Positions 34,518-45,302 of a DNA stretch of 64,000 nt are shown here, piece by piece. Origin of the DNA: JAGVPT01 sp035505655 (lineage in GTDB: Bacteria > Bacteroidota > Ignavibacteria > UBA10030 > UBA8401); NCBI GenBank assembly GCA_035505655.1, contig DATJQP010000025.1, forward strand, positions 1 through 64,000, in the 5' to 3' direction. The notes beneath the pieces were generated by a model. That model was given only the letters and a program-made list of their open reading frames with translations, did not search any database and was not told the origin of the DNA. How positions within the stretch are numbered: the stretch's first letter is position 1; the number at the start of each line of letters is the position of its first letter. A program made the translations under genes and the position numbers.

Positions 34518-35651
34518 GTGACATCATCACCGCGAGTGGCTCTCGTCCACGACTGGCTCACCGGGATGCGGGGGGGCGAGAAGTGCCTCGAAGTCCTCTG
34601 TGAGCTCTTCCCGGCCGCTCCCATCTACACGCTCCTCCATGTCAAAGGAGCGATGTCGCCGCTCATCGAGTCGCGCGAAATCCACACTTCGTTCATCCAA
34701 CGATTCCCGTCGGTCGAAGAAAAGTACCGCATGTACCTTCCCTTCTTTCCCGCGGCCATCGAGTCGTTCGACTTTTCCGGATTTGACCTTGTCGTCTCGA
34801 CGAGCCATTGCGTGGCGAAAGGGGCGAAGCCCCGCCGCGGGGCTCTTCATCTTTGCTACTGCTTCACTCCGATGAGGTACGTTTACGAGATGTACGACGA
34901 GTATTTCGGAAAGGGGCAGGCCGGCGTCGTTGTCCGAAGCGCAATGGCAGGGGTCGCGCCGGTCCTGCGGTGGTGGGATAAGAGAACATCCTCGCGGGTG
35001 GATCACTTTGTCGCGATCTCGGAGCATGTGAAGAAGAGGATTGAACGGCACTATCGACGGGATTCCGACGTGATTTTCCCCCCCGTGGATACCGAGCGGT
35101 TCCGGGTCTCAGCGCGGGACGAGGGGTACTATCTCATCGTCAGCGCCCTCGTACCGTACAAGCGGGTTGATCTTGCTGTCCGGGCATTCAACCGGATTGG
35201 AGCCCACCTCCTTATCGTTGGCAAAGGCCCGGACGAAGAGAAGCTTCGCGGCTTGGCCGGCCCGAATGTGGAGTTTGCAGGATGGAAGGACGACGATGAA
35301 CTCGCGCGTCTCTATGGCGGCGCAAAGGCGCTTGTTTTCCCCGGAGAGGAGGATTTCGGCATCGTGCCGCTCGAAGCAATGGCGAGCGGCAAGCCGGTGG
35401 TCGCGTTCGCAAGGGGAGGAGCTCTTGAGACGGTTGAAAACGGGGTGACAGGAGTATTTTTCGAAGAGCAGAATGAAGCGGCTCTCGAAGCCGCGGTGAA
35501 CAGAATGTCGTCGATGCGATTCGATCCCAAACGGATCAACGAGCGTGCGCTTCAGTTCTCGCGCACGAAGTTCAAGGAACGCCTCGGCGGGTATATCGAT
35601 GACAAACTCGCCTCACACCGCGCTCGCACAAACGGTCCCGGTGACCGATGA
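34518..35651 (+). CDS. family 4 glycosyltransferase
   Basis: 377 residues from GTG 34518, chosen because the promoter lies inside the longer frame and the family motif begins just after it (RVALVHDWLTGMRGGEKCLE). The C-terminal GT-B half has SALVPYKRVDLAVRAFN, IVGKGPDEEKL, and the nucleotide-sugar-binding E-x7-E region PGEEDFGIVPLEAMASGKPVV. It should transfer a sugar from a nucleotide donor, probably to a lipid-linked or envelope glycan. It overlaps the following GT39-type gene by four bases (ATGA). A link to lipopolysaccharide or capsule assembly is plausible. Confidence 0.93.
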   Translation: MTSSPRVALVHDWLTGMRGGEKCLEVLCELFPAAPIYTLLHVKGAMSPLIESREIHTSFIQRFPSVEEKYRMYLPFFPAAIESFDFSGFDLVVSTSHCVAKGAKPRRGALHLCYCFTPMRYVYEMYDEYFGKGQAGVVVRSAMAGVAPVLRWWDKRTSSRVDHFVAISEHVKKRIERHYRRDSDVIFPPVDTERFRVSARDEGYYLIVSALVPYKRVDLAVRAFNRIGAHLLIVGKGPDEEKLRGLAGPNVEFAGWKDDDELARLYGGAKALVFPGEEDFGIVPLEAMASGKPVVAFARGGALETVENGVTGVFFEEQNEAALEAAVNRMSSMRFDPKRINERALQFSRTKFKERLGGYIDDKLASHRARTNGPGDR

Positions 35652-37000
35652 CAACGTCCGCCGATCATTCCCTCCTTTCCACCCGAACGGAGCGCAGGGT
35701 GCTTCTTGCCGCGCTCCTCGTCGGAGCGGCGCTGCGTCTCTGGGCGATCTTCGCCTACCAATCTCCCCTTATCTCCGATGACAAAGACTATGACGCGATC
35801 GCCCGCGCCGTCGTTCACGGCGATGGATATTCCTTCGAAGGGAAGCCCACGGCGTACCGGCTTCCGGGCTATCCGCTTCTCCTCGCCGGAAGCTACGCTC
35901 TTTTCGGCGAGCGCTACGGTCCGGTGAAAGCGCTGCAACTCATATTCGACGAATTGTCCTGCCTGCTCCTGTTCGCGATCGGGAAGAGACTCTTTTCTCC
36001 GAAGGTGGGGCTTGTCGCGGCGTGGGTTCTCGCCCTCTTCCCCATACAGATTCTCTATGTTACGCACCTCATGACCGAGACGATCTTCACAGCGATGCTG
36101 CTCCTCATTGTTTGGCTCGCGGTAAGGGATCCTCGTGGAGAAGGGGGATTGAGCACCGACATTGCGATCGGCGTATCCGTCGGTGTCGCGGTCCTCTTCC
36201 GATCGCCGGTGGGGTTGTTCCCCCTTGTCATTTTTCTCTACCGATGGAAGCTCGGCGTGAGGAGCGACCGACTCGTGCGGTCCGCGGGAGTGATATTCCT
36301 GGCGATGTTCGTCGTCCTCTCTCCATGGCTCGTGAGGAATTACGAGGTGTTCCACCGGTGGACGGTGACAAGCAACGGAGGTGTGAATTTCTGGATCGGG
36401 AACCACGAGCACGCGAGCGGCTCGTACTCGTTTCCATCGGTTGACAACCCGCTTGCCGTCGTTGACGATGATTTTGAGCGGTCCGACCTCGGTGTGAAGC
36501 TCGCATTCGCTTTTATCCTCGCCCACCCGGGTGAGGAGGGGGCGATCGTCGCGAAGAAATTCGCGCACTTCTTCGCCGCGGACTACTGGCTTATGATGAC
36601 GATGGAATTCCGGCCGGAGTGGGCCCATCCGGCGCACGCCGTGACGGTCTTCCGACAGCTTTCGCTCCTCCATGCCGTGGTGCTGCATCTTCCTTACATC
36701 GCCGTCCTTCTTCTCGGGACCTTCGCGGTCGTCTGTTGTCCGGGGACTGATCGGAATACCTTCTTTCTTTTTGGGGGGACCTTTCTCTACTGGCTCTTCA
36801 TCCATCTCATTTATTTCGCCGATGCCCGCTATCGATTCCCGATCGTCTCCCTCTTGATACTTTCGGCAGCGTACGGCTGGTTCATGGTGAGGGAACGCAC
36901 ATTCGTGGCTTCGAGGCCGAGGATTCTCATCTTCTCGCTTCTTGTTCTGCTCTTTGTGGCCGGATGGGTCGGTGAAATCGTCATCCTTGCCCGCGGATAG
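35648..37000 (+). CDS. GT39/ArnT-like membrane glycosyltransferase
   Basis: 450 residues with about ten membrane helices. An acidic DD-containing loop after the first helix (LISDDKDYDAIARAV) supplies the catalytic Asp expected for family 39 polyprenyl-sugar transferases, followed by YRLPGYPLLLAGSYALFG as in many members. These enzymes move a sugar from an undecaprenyl-phosphate donor to lipid or protein on the outer side of the inner membrane. It is coupled to the upstream GT4 gene by an ATGA overlap. Confidence 0.88.
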   Translation: MTTSADHSLLSTRTERRVLLAALLVGAALRLWAIFAYQSPLISDDKDYDAIARAVVHGDGYSFEGKPTAYRLPGYPLLLAGSYALFGERYGPVKALQLIFDELSCLLLFAIGKRLFSPKVGLVAAWVLALFPIQILYVTHLMTETIFTAMLLLIVWLAVRDPRGEGGLSTDIAIGVSVGVAVLFRSPVGLFPLVIFLYRWKLGVRSDRLVRSAGVIFLAMFVVLSPWLVRNYEVFHRWTVTSNGGVNFWIGNHEHASGSYSFPSVDNPLAVVDDDFERSDLGVKLAFAFILAHPGEEGAIVAKKFAHFFAADYWLMMTMEFRPEWAHPAHAVTVFRQLSLLHAVVLHLPYIAVLLLGTFAVVCCPGTDRNTFFLFGGTFLYWLFIHLIYFADARYRFPIVSLLILSAAYGWFMVRERTFVASRPRILIFSLLVLLFVAGWVGEIVILARG

Positions 37001-37043
37001 AGCGGATCTTCCTTCCGATAATTCCTTTCCGGCCAAATACTCG

Positions 37044-37074
37044 TTGACTTTTTAGGCCTCCTTTGGTATCTTTA
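37044..37074 (+). promoter_or_regulatory. promoter for the M23 peptidase / bactofilin / ATP synthase run
   Basis: TTGACT (37044-37049), 17-bp spacer, TATCTTTA (37067-37074). Start predicted near 37078, 58 bases before the ATG. The following genes are tightly spaced, so this may be the main promoter for the whole ATPase group, although internal promoters cannot be excluded. Confidence 0.6.
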
Positions 37075-37135
37075 TAGTCCAATTTTCCTTTTCGTTGAGA
37101 GAAAAAGGCCCGATGAAGCGCGGCACCGAACGAGA

Positions 37136-38026
37136 ATGGCCGAGAATCGCAGTCACCATATTACGAAAGAGAAGAAGTACGAGATTCTCGTCATTCCGGA
37201 GGGAGATGCCGGCGCCAGGCGGTCTTACGTCCTCACCGGAAAGGGGATTTTCGGGCTGTTGAGCGGCCTTGTTGTGCTTGTTCTTGCGCTCGCCATCCTC
37301 TTGCTCGGCTTCACCCCGCTTGGAGCACTCGTTCCCGCCTCCAACGCAGAAATTCAGAAGAGGTACGGCAACCAGTTATTCGACCTTCAGTCCAGGCTCA
37401 GCAAACTCTCCGAAGAAGTCATCGTCATTCGCGAGTACAACCTCAAGCTGAGGGCGGCGCTCGGAGAGGACCTGACGAAGGATACGACGTCCGCTGTTGC
37501 GGCCGCGAACGAGGAGGAATCTGCGCAGCCGCAGGCGGATTCCGTCGCCGAGACGCCGGTCTCGGTCGAGCAGCCAGCACGGTCCGCCGAGGTGGTCGAG
37601 GGCTTCTCGTCGCCGCGGCCTGTCGCGACAAAATCGTTTCAGGCTTCGTTCCCGCTCTATCCGCCCGTGCTCGGGTACGTCTCGCGGGGATTCGACGACG
37701 CACAGAGGCACTTCGGGATCGATTACGCCGCGCGTCGCGGTTCGATCGTCAGCGCGGCGGCAGACGGGTACGTCGTCTTCTCCGGCTGGACGTACGAAGA
37801 CGGCAACATGGTCATCATCTCGCACGGGGGAGGGTACTTTACGATCTACAAGCACAATCAATCGTTGCTCAAGTCGGCAAACGATTTCGTGAAACGTGGA
37901 CAGCCGATCGCTCTACTCGGGAATTCCGGCAACACGAGCTATGGTCCGCATCTTCATTTTGAGCTGTGGAAAGACGGTCAGCCGCAGAACCCGGATGAGT
38001 ACTTGGTCGCAACGGAATCACTGTGA
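37136..38026 (+). CDS. M23 family metallopeptidase with transmembrane anchor
   Basis: 296 residues. A single membrane helix (~35-60, GIFGLLSGLVVLVLALAILLLGF), then a coiled-coil stretch (~70-105) and a Glu/Ala/Pro linker, then the LytM/M23 domain (~170-290). The zinc site is complete: H in RHFGIDYAA with D four residues on, and HLHFELW. Such enzymes cut peptidoglycan cross-links. The gene is followed after 15 bp by a bactofilin gene, the same pairing known from cell-shape loci in which bactofilin localises the peptidase. Confidence 0.93.
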   Translation: MAENRSHHITKEKKYEILVIPEGDAGARRSYVLTGKGIFGLLSGLVVLVLALAILLLGFTPLGALVPASNAEIQKRYGNQLFDLQSRLSKLSEEVIVIREYNLKLRAALGEDLTKDTTSAVAAANEEESAQPQADSVAETPVSVEQPARSAEVVEGFSSPRPVATKSFQASFPLYPPVLGYVSRGFDDAQRHFGIDYAARRGSIVSAAADGYVVFSGWTYEDGNMVIISHGGGYFTIYKHNQSLLKSANDFVKRGQPIALLGNSGNTSYGPHLHFELWKDGQPQNPDEYLVATESL

Positions 38027-38041
38027 GGGAAGGAAGCACCA

Positions 38042-38410
38042 ATGGCTGACAAGAATGCGGTAAAGGAGCTTAATCTCATCGGGTCGGGCACGACGGTCGA
38101 AGGGAAGATCCGGACGCAAGGGAATATCAGGGTCGACGGGAAAATGGTCGGCGAACTCCACGCGGCGGAAAACGTTGCCGTCGGGCTGACGGGTGAAATC
38201 GAAGGAAATATCAACGGAAGAAACGTCACGATCGGGGGAAAGATCCGCGGCAACATCATCGCCGTGGACAAGCTTGTCTTTGAAGGGAAGGCCGTCGTGC
38301 GCGGCGACATCCGTTCGGCCCGCCTCGTGATCGACGAGGGAGCCGTCTTCGACGGAAAGATCTCGATGAGCGACGCGCGGCCGTCGGGGCACGACATCCA
38401 GAAATACTAG
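38042..38410 (+). CDS. bactofilin family polymer protein
   Basis: 122 residues. The core consists of repeated short strands of the right-handed beta-helix (GSGTTVEGKIRTQGNIRVDG, MVGELHAAENVAVG, GEIEGNINGRNVTIGGKIRG), flanked by short disordered ends. Bactofilins self-assemble into membrane-associated filaments that recruit cell-wall enzymes. It lies directly downstream of the M23 peptidase and 10 bp upstream of an ATP synthase accessory gene. Confidence 0.95.
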   Translation: MADKNAVKELNLIGSGTTVEGKIRTQGNIRVDGKMVGELHAAENVAVGLTGEIEGNINGRNVTIGGKIRGNIIAVDKLVFEGKAVVRGDIRSARLVIDEGAVFDGKISMSDARPSGHDIQKY

Positions 38411-38420
38411 TCCTGACGCA

Positions 38421-38693
38421 ATGGAACAGCCCGACGAACGAGGGAGTGCGACAATCCTTCGCAGTATGGGGCCATACCTGACGATGGGGATCCAGCTCGC
38501 GGTACCGGTCGTCGTTTTCTTCTTCGTCGGACGATGGCTCGACGGAAAGTGGAACTCCGCCCCGTGGGGCATGATCGGCGGCATCGTCCTGGGAGCCGCC
38601 GGCGGGATGATCAAGTTCATCACTTCGGCACTGAAGCTCTCCCGGGAGCAGGACGCGATCGATGCGGATCATAGAGGACAGAACAAAGTTTGA
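38421..38693 (+). CDS. AtpZ/AtpI-like small membrane protein
   Basis: 90 residues, two membrane helices (YLTMGIQLAVPVVVFFFVGRWLDG, then GMIGGIVLGAAGGMIKFI). The spacing and the GRWLDGKW turn are those of the AtpZ/AtpI proteins found at the head of many ATP synthase operons, which assist c-ring assembly or carry Mg2+. It overlaps the next gene by 32 bases in a different frame. Confidence 0.85.
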   Translation: MEQPDERGSATILRSMGPYLTMGIQLAVPVVVFFFVGRWLDGKWNSAPWGMIGGIVLGAAGGMIKFITSALKLSREQDAIDADHRGQNKV

Positions 38694-39072
38694 TTTCTCG
38701 TTTCCGCGTCAAGTGATCGTCATCTTCGTCGTCGCCGCGGCGCTGGCGTCATACCCTCTCGCCGCGTATGCCTCCCGCGATGTCGTGAAGGCCTGCATTG
38801 CGGGGAGCCTCATCAGTCTTGCCAATGCGCTGGCGGGCTATGCGGCGATCGAGTACGCGATCGACAAATCGTACACGGTGTTCCTGAGAACGGTGCTCGG
38901 CGGGACGGGAGTCCGGATGTTCGTGATGCTTGCGGCGCTCCTGGTCCTCATCAAGGTGTTCGGGTTCGATGCCGCGGCGCTCGTCGTCTCTCTGCTCGGA
39001 CTCTATATACTCTTTCTAATTCTTGAGCTGATGTTTATCCACACCACCATGACCACGAAGGCAAAGGGCTAA
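38662..39072 (+). CDS. ATP synthase operon membrane protein (subunit-I-like)
   Basis: 136 residues, four hydrophobic helices (QVIVIFVVAAALASYPLAAY; KACIAGSLISLANALAGYAA; VRMFVMLAALLVLIKVF; LVVSLLGLYILFLILELMFI). No catalytic motif. Its position between AtpZ-like and subunit a genes, and its size, suggest the ATP synthase I-like family. The ATG overlaps the end of the preceding gene by 32 bases. Confidence 0.75.
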   Translation: MRIIEDRTKFDFSFPRQVIVIFVVAAALASYPLAAYASRDVVKACIAGSLISLANALAGYAAIEYAIDKSYTVFLRTVLGGTGVRMFVMLAALLVLIKVFGFDAAALVVSLLGLYILFLILELMFIHTTMTTKAKG

Positions 39073-39076
39073 CGAG

Positions 39077-40003
39077 GTGTCATCGATCTTCTTCCTTCAG
39101 GCTCCCGTTCACGGCGCGGCGGACACCCTCCGCGCGGTCGCGGATACCGCGCGCGCGGCAGGCGGCGAAGGAGGTGGTGAGAATCTTTTCACCCACCTTC
39201 TCAAGCATGTCCAGGATTCGCACGAGCTCGAGACTCCGTTCGGCCCGCTCGACCTACCCCGGCTGACGCTCTTCGGCATCGACGTGTCGGTGACGAAGCA
39301 CGTCGTTTTTCTCTGGGTGGCCGCCGCGGTTCTCGTCGTCGTCCTTGCATGGGTGGCGAGAAAGAACTCGAAGAACCTCGTGCCGACCGGATTCGCGAAC
39401 CTCATTGAAGTGTTCGTCGCCTTCGTCCGCGATGAGATCGCCATTCCGACCATGGGTCCAGACGGCATCAGGTACCTCCCGTATCTTCTCACGACGTTCT
39501 TTTTCATCCTCATCATGAACCTTCTCGGCCTTGTGCCGTACGGCGCGTCGGCGACCGGGAACGTCAGCGTGACGGGCGGCCTTGCCATCATCGCGTACCT
39601 CATGATCCAGGGATCCGCCATCAGGAAGCAGGGACTCGGGCACTACCTTGCGCACCTCACGGGCGGGGTCCATTGGATCCTCTGGCCGATCATGGTGCCG
39701 ATCGAAATTCTCGGGACCTTCACGAAGGCATTCGCCCTCTGTATCCGTCTCTTCGCGAACATGACGGCCGGGCACATCGTGGTCGTCTCGCTCCTCGGGC
39801 TCATCTTCGTCTTCGGGAAAATGTCCCCGGCCCTGGGGTATGCGGTTTCCGTCCCGTCGGTCCTTTTCACTCTCGGGATCGACATGCTGGAGCTCTTTGT
39901 CGCCTTCCTCCAGGCGTACATCTTCACGGTTCTCACGGCGCTCTTCATGGGACTCGGGATGCAGCCGGACCACGAGGAAGCCCATGAGGAGCATGCTCAC
40001 TGA
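39077..40003 (+). CDS. atpB: ATP synthase F0 subunit a
   Basis: 308 residues from GTG 39077, four bases after the upstream stop. An N-terminal extension of ~60 residues precedes the membrane part. The essential Arg of the proton half-channels is in CIRLFANMTAGH, and the last helix has LFVAFLQAYIFTVLTALFMG. The C terminus is His/Glu-rich (DHEEAHEEHAH). It forms the ion path with the c-ring in the inner membrane. Confidence 0.96.
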   Translation: MSSIFFLQAPVHGAADTLRAVADTARAAGGEGGGENLFTHLLKHVQDSHELETPFGPLDLPRLTLFGIDVSVTKHVVFLWVAAAVLVVVLAWVARKNSKNLVPTGFANLIEVFVAFVRDEIAIPTMGPDGIRYLPYLLTTFFFILIMNLLGLVPYGASATGNVSVTGGLAIIAYLMIQGSAIRKQGLGHYLAHLTGGVHWILWPIMVPIEILGTFTKAFALCIRLFANMTAGHIVVVSLLGLIFVFGKMSPALGYAVSVPSVLFTLGIDMLELFVAFLQAYIFTVLTALFMGLGMQPDHEEAHEEHAH

Positions 40004-40059
40004 GTGTCGTACGATCATTCATTATTCCTGTTCCTCTTCATCCAATAAGGAGATACACC

Positions 40060-40317
40060 ATGGAAGCAAACCCGATTGAAGTAGCGAAAGCAGTTGCCAC
40101 CCAGTGGGGATACCTCGCGGCCGGATTCGGCGCGGCGATCTCCGTCGTCGGTGGCGGGCTCGGAATCGGCAAACTCGCTGCCGCGGCGATGGAAGCAAGC
40201 GGCCGTCAGCCCGAAGTGGCGGGTCAGGTCCGCACCTCGATGCTCATCGCGGCGGCCCTCATCGAAGGCGTGACCTTCTTCGCGCTCGCGATCTGCATCA
40301 TTCTCGCAACGAAGTAA
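40060..40317 (+). CDS. atpE: ATP synthase F0 subunit c
   Basis: 85 residues, a two-helix hairpin. Helix 1 is Gly-rich (AAGFGAAISVVGGGLGIGKLA), the polar loop is ASGRQPE, and the ion-carrying Glu is in ALIEGVTFFALAI. The Gln in helix 1 and the Glu-Ser pair typical of Na+-type rings are absent, so proton coupling is more likely. AAGGAG lies ~8 bases before the ATG. Confidence 0.97.
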   Translation: MEANPIEVAKAVATQWGYLAAGFGAAISVVGGGLGIGKLAAAAMEASGRQPEVAGQVRTSMLIAAALIEGVTFFALAICIILATK

Positions 40318-40333
40318 ACCCGGAGACGTCGTC

Positions 40334-40819
40334 ATGCTCGATATCAATCCAGGACTCATCCTCTGGACGATCATTACTTTCTTCCTTCTCCTCTTCGTTC
40401 TCTCGAAGGTGGCATGGAAACCCCTTGTCGATGCGCTCCAGGCGCGCGAAAAAGGGATCCGTGAAGCCCTCGAGAAAGCCGAGTTGGCGAAGCGGGAATC
40501 GGAACGGATGCTCGAGGAGAACAAGGCCGCGATGGCAAAGGCGAACGAAGAAAGTGCGCGCATCCTGAAGGAAGGCCGCGAGCTCGCCGAGCAGATGAAG
40601 AGCGAGATCGTCGCGAAGGCGCACGAAGGGGCAAAAGCGGTCATGGACCAGGCGAAAGAGGATATCCAGCGCGAGAAGGAGGCCGCCCTTCTTCAGCTCA
40701 AGAACGAGGTCGCCGACCTGGCGGTCAACGCCGCCGAGAAGATCATCGACGAGTCTCTCGACGACGCAAAGCGGAAGAAGCTCGTCGACAAAACGCTCCA
40801 ATCATTGCCGAAGAACTGA
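40334..40819 (+). CDS. atpF: ATP synthase F0 subunit b
   Basis: 161 residues. One N-terminal membrane helix (LILWTIITFFLLLFVLSKVAW) and a long charged coiled coil that forms the peripheral stalk. KPLVDALQAREKGI is a conserved landmark. Its stop overlaps the start of the delta gene by one base (TGATG). Confidence 0.96.
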   Translation: MLDINPGLILWTIITFFLLLFVLSKVAWKPLVDALQAREKGIREALEKAELAKRESERMLEENKAAMAKANEESARILKEGRELAEQMKSEIVAKAHEGAKAVMDQAKEDIQREKEAALLQLKNEVADLAVNAAEKIIDESLDDAKRKKLVDKTLQSLPKN

Positions 40820-41373
40820 TGAGCAACCTCAGGGTCGCCAAACGATACGCCTCGGCGCTCATGGTCCTCGCCGACGAGTCGAAGAACACCGAGGCGGTGG
40901 CGGGGGATCTCCTCACGGTCCAGTCCGCCCTCAAGGCGTCGAAGGAACTCCGGACGTTTCTTGCAAGCCCCGTCGTCTCGAAGGAGAAGAAAAAGGGGGT
41001 CCTCGCCGAGGTCTTCAGGAAGAAGGTGGGGAAGGAAGTGGAGGGGTACCTTTCCGCGATCATCGACAAGGGACGGGAAGGTCTCCTCGGAGAGATCTTG
41101 GCCGAGTATTTTCTCCTCCGCGACGAGGAGCTCGGGATCATCTCGGTCGACATCCGTACGGCGACGGAGTTCTCCCAGTCTCAGGAGAAGGCTCTCACGA
41201 AACAGCTCGAGACGTTCACCCGGAAGAAAGTGCGGGTGACGTTTAGCCTCGACACGATGCTCAAAGGAGGGTTCGTCGCGAAGATCGGCGATACGACCCT
41301 CGACGGGAGCATCAAGCGCCAGCTCGAAATCCTCCGGGGGCGGTTGAAGAACGGTTCGGCATCCAAGAACTAA
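40819..41373 (+). CDS. atpH: ATP synthase F1 subunit delta
   Basis: 184 residues. RVAKRYASALMVLADE at the N terminus and the C-terminal GGFVAKIGDTTLDGSIKRQLE are diagnostic of the delta/OSCP subunit that joins the stalk to the F1 head. Its ATG shares a base with the atpF stop. Confidence 0.96.
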   Translation: MSNLRVAKRYASALMVLADESKNTEAVAGDLLTVQSALKASKELRTFLASPVVSKEKKKGVLAEVFRKKVGKEVEGYLSAIIDKGREGLLGEILAEYFLLRDEELGIISVDIRTATEFSQSQEKALTKQLETFTRKKVRVTFSLDTMLKGGFVAKIGDTTLDGSIKRQLEILRGRLKNGSASKN

Positions 41374-41400
41374 CACAGCGAATCCAGCAAGGAAAATACC

Positions 41401-42953
<1,553 letters not shown>

Positions 42954-42954
<1 letters not shown>

Positions 42955-43850
42955 TGGCGACCCTCCGCGACATACGCCGGCAGATTGCCGGCATCAAGAG
43001 CATCCAGAAAATCACGAAGGCGATGAAGATGGTCGCCGCCGCGAAGATGCGCCGCGCCCAGGAGGCGATCCTCCAGGCGCGTCCGTACGCTCGGAAGATG
43101 GCCGAGATGCTCCGGCACCTTTCCGGGAAGGTCGACGTCACGAAGTATCCCCAGCTCGCGCAGCGCCCGATCACGAAAGCCGCTCTCGTCGTCGTCACGG
43201 CAGACCGGGGGCTTTGCGGCGCCTTCAACACGAACATCGCCCGCGCGGCGGTCGCCCACATCAAGTCCTCGTACGAGGAGATGAACGCCGCCGGGAACCT
43301 CAGCCTCATCTGCGTCGGCAAGAAGGGGTTCGAATATTTCAACCGCCGCAAGTACGCGATCGCCGGAAAACATGTCGGCGTCTTCCACGGGCTGAACTTC
43401 GGCACCGCGAGGACGATCGTCACGGAGATCGTCGACAAGTTCGCGTCGGGGGAGTTTGACAAGGTTGAGGTGATCTACAACGAGTTCAAGAACGCCGTAC
43501 AGCAGCGGATCGTTATCGAACAATTTCTCCCGGTTCCCGCCGAAGCGACCGCGACGGACGCCGGCAAGACCGTCCGCTCGCTCGTCGACTACATCTATGA
43601 GCCCTCCGGCGATGAGATCGTCTCCGCCCTCGTTCCGAAGCACCTCAACTTCCAGATGTGGCGGATTCTCCTCGAGTCGAATGCGGCCGAGCAGGCCGCC
43701 AGGATGACGGCGATGGAAAACTCCTCGACGAACGCGAAAGAGATGATCGGCAATCTCGAACTGACGTACAACAAGGCGCGTCAGGCCTCGATCACGAAGG
43801 AGCTCCTGGAAATCGTCGGCGGAGCGGAAGCGCTCAAGAAGGCAGGATGA
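42954..43850 (+). CDS. atpG: ATP synthase F1 subunit gamma
   Basis: 298 residues. N-terminal LRDIRRQIAGIKSIQKITKAM and VVTADRGLCGAFNTN and C-terminal NARKEMIGNLELTYNKARQASIT-type helix (seen as EMIGNLELTYNKARQASIT) are definitive for the rotary shaft subunit. ATG overlaps the atpA stop by one base. The operon stops here; a signal recognition particle gene follows after 77 bp. Confidence 0.98.
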
Positions 43851-43927
43851 CGGAACGGATGAAGAGCATGTTCACGGAATGCGGTATGGTCCGCTCCAAG
43901 CGCAGGTAGGGATGGGAATCACTCGCC

Positions 43928-45250
43928 GTGTTTGACACTCTCACACAGAAACTAGAGACCGTTCTCAAACGGCTTCGCGGACAGGGACGAATCTCGGAGG
44001 CGAACATCGCCGAGACGCTCCGCGAGGTCCGCAAGGTGTTGCTGGACGCCGACGTCAACTACAAGGTCGTCAAGGAGTTCATCGACACCGTCCAGCAGAA
44101 GTCGCTCGGGACCGAGGTCATCTCGAGCGTTGCCCCGGGGCAGCTCATCGTGAAGATCATCCACGACGAGCTCGTGAAACTCCTCGGGACGACGAAGGCC
44201 GAGCTGACTCTCTCGCAGACTCCGCCGTCGGTCATCCTCATTGCCGGGCTCCAGGGCTCGGGGAAAACGACCTTTGCGGGGAAGCTGGCGAACTACCTCA
44301 AATCGAAAGGGAGGAGCCCGCTTCTCGTCGCTGCCGACGTCTACCGTCCCGCGGCGATCGACCAGCTCATCGCCCTTGGCGGGCAGGTCGATGTCCCCGT
44401 CTATTCGAGCAGGACGGAGAGCGCGATTGCGATCGCGACGGAAAGCATCGATCACGCCCGGAAGAACGCCCGGGATACGGTCATCATCGACACCGCCGGC
44501 CGGCTCCACGTCGACGAGGAGATGATGCGCGAGGTTGAGAGCATCAAGGCGTCGGTGAATCCGCACGAGATCCTCTTCGTCGTCGACTCGATGACTGGGC
44601 AGGACGCCGTAAACACGGCGAAGGCGTTCCACGACCGTCTGAAGTTCGACGGGGTTGTTCTCACGAAGCTCGATGGCGACACGAGGGGCGGGGCCGCCCT
44701 CTCGATCCGCTCCGTCGTGGAGACACCGATCAAGTTCGTCGGCACCGGTGAAAAGCTCGACGCGCTCGAGCCGTTCCATCCGGACCGGATGGCCTCCCGG
44801 ATCCTCGGGATGGGGGACATCGTCACGCTCGTCGAAAAGGCTCAGGAGTCGTTCGACCAGGAGAAAGCGCAGCAGCTCGAGCAGAAAATCCGCAAGGCCC
44901 AGTTCACGCTCGAAGATTTCTACAGCCAGCTTCAGGAAGTCAAGAAAATGGGCCCGCTGAGCCAGGTCCTCTCGATGATTCCCGGGGCGGGAAAGCTCGG
45001 TGACCTCAACTCCGTGGACGACAAGGAGTTGAAGTATGTCGAGGCGATCATCCAATCGATGACCGTCGAGGAGCGGCAACATCCGGCGATTATCAACGGT
45101 TCAAGGAGAAAACGGATCGCGATGGGGAGCGGGACGTCGGTGCAGGAGGTCAACAAGCTCCTGAAGCAGTTCTTCGAGATGCAGAAAATGATGAAGAACT
45201 TTTCGAAAGGGAAGAATTTCGGCCGCATGATGGCGCAGCGATTCCACTAG
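43928..45250 (+). CDS. ffh: signal recognition particle protein Ffh
   Basis: 440 residues from GTG 43928. N domain (~1-90), GTPase G domain with GLQGSGKTT, DTAGRLHVDEE, TKLDGDTRGGAALS and GTGEKLDAL, then the Met-rich M domain (~300-440: IPGAGK, IINGSRRKRIAMGSGTSVQEVNKLLKQF). It binds 4.5S RNA and signal sequences of nascent membrane proteins. First gene of the conserved ffh-rpsP-rimM-trmD-rplS order. Confidence 0.98.
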   Translation: MFDTLTQKLETVLKRLRGQGRISEANIAETLREVRKVLLDADVNYKVVKEFIDTVQQKSLGTEVISSVAPGQLIVKIIHDELVKLLGTTKAELTLSQTPPSVILIAGLQGSGKTTFAGKLANYLKSKGRSPLLVAADVYRPAAIDQLIALGGQVDVPVYSSRTESAIAIATESIDHARKNARDTVIIDTAGRLHVDEEMMREVESIKASVNPHEILFVVDSMTGQDAVNTAKAFHDRLKFDGVVLTKLDGDTRGGAALSIRSVVETPIKFVGTGEKLDALEPFHPDRMASRILGMGDIVTLVEKAQESFDQEKAQQLEQKIRKAQFTLEDFYSQLQEVKKMGPLSQVLSMIPGAGKLGDLNSVDDKELKYVEAIIQSMTVEERQHPAIINGSRRKRIAMGSGTSVQEVNKLLKQFFEMQKMMKNFSKGKNFGRMMAQRFH

Positions 45251-45302
45251 GTTGCATCTTAACCAGCATCTATCCATATTTAGAGAAAAAGGAGATACAT
45301 TT

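Noticed and set aside
35552..37036. 494-codon minus-strand frame opposite the GT39-like gene
   Set aside because: Highly charged, low-complexity composition typical of an antisense shadow; the plus strand encodes a clear membrane enzyme.
43847..43909. 20-codon frame overlapping the end of atpG (ATGA) before ffh
   Set aside because: Too short to judge, Met/Arg-rich and without a ribosome site other than atpG coding sequence; a leader peptide cannot be excluded but is not supported.
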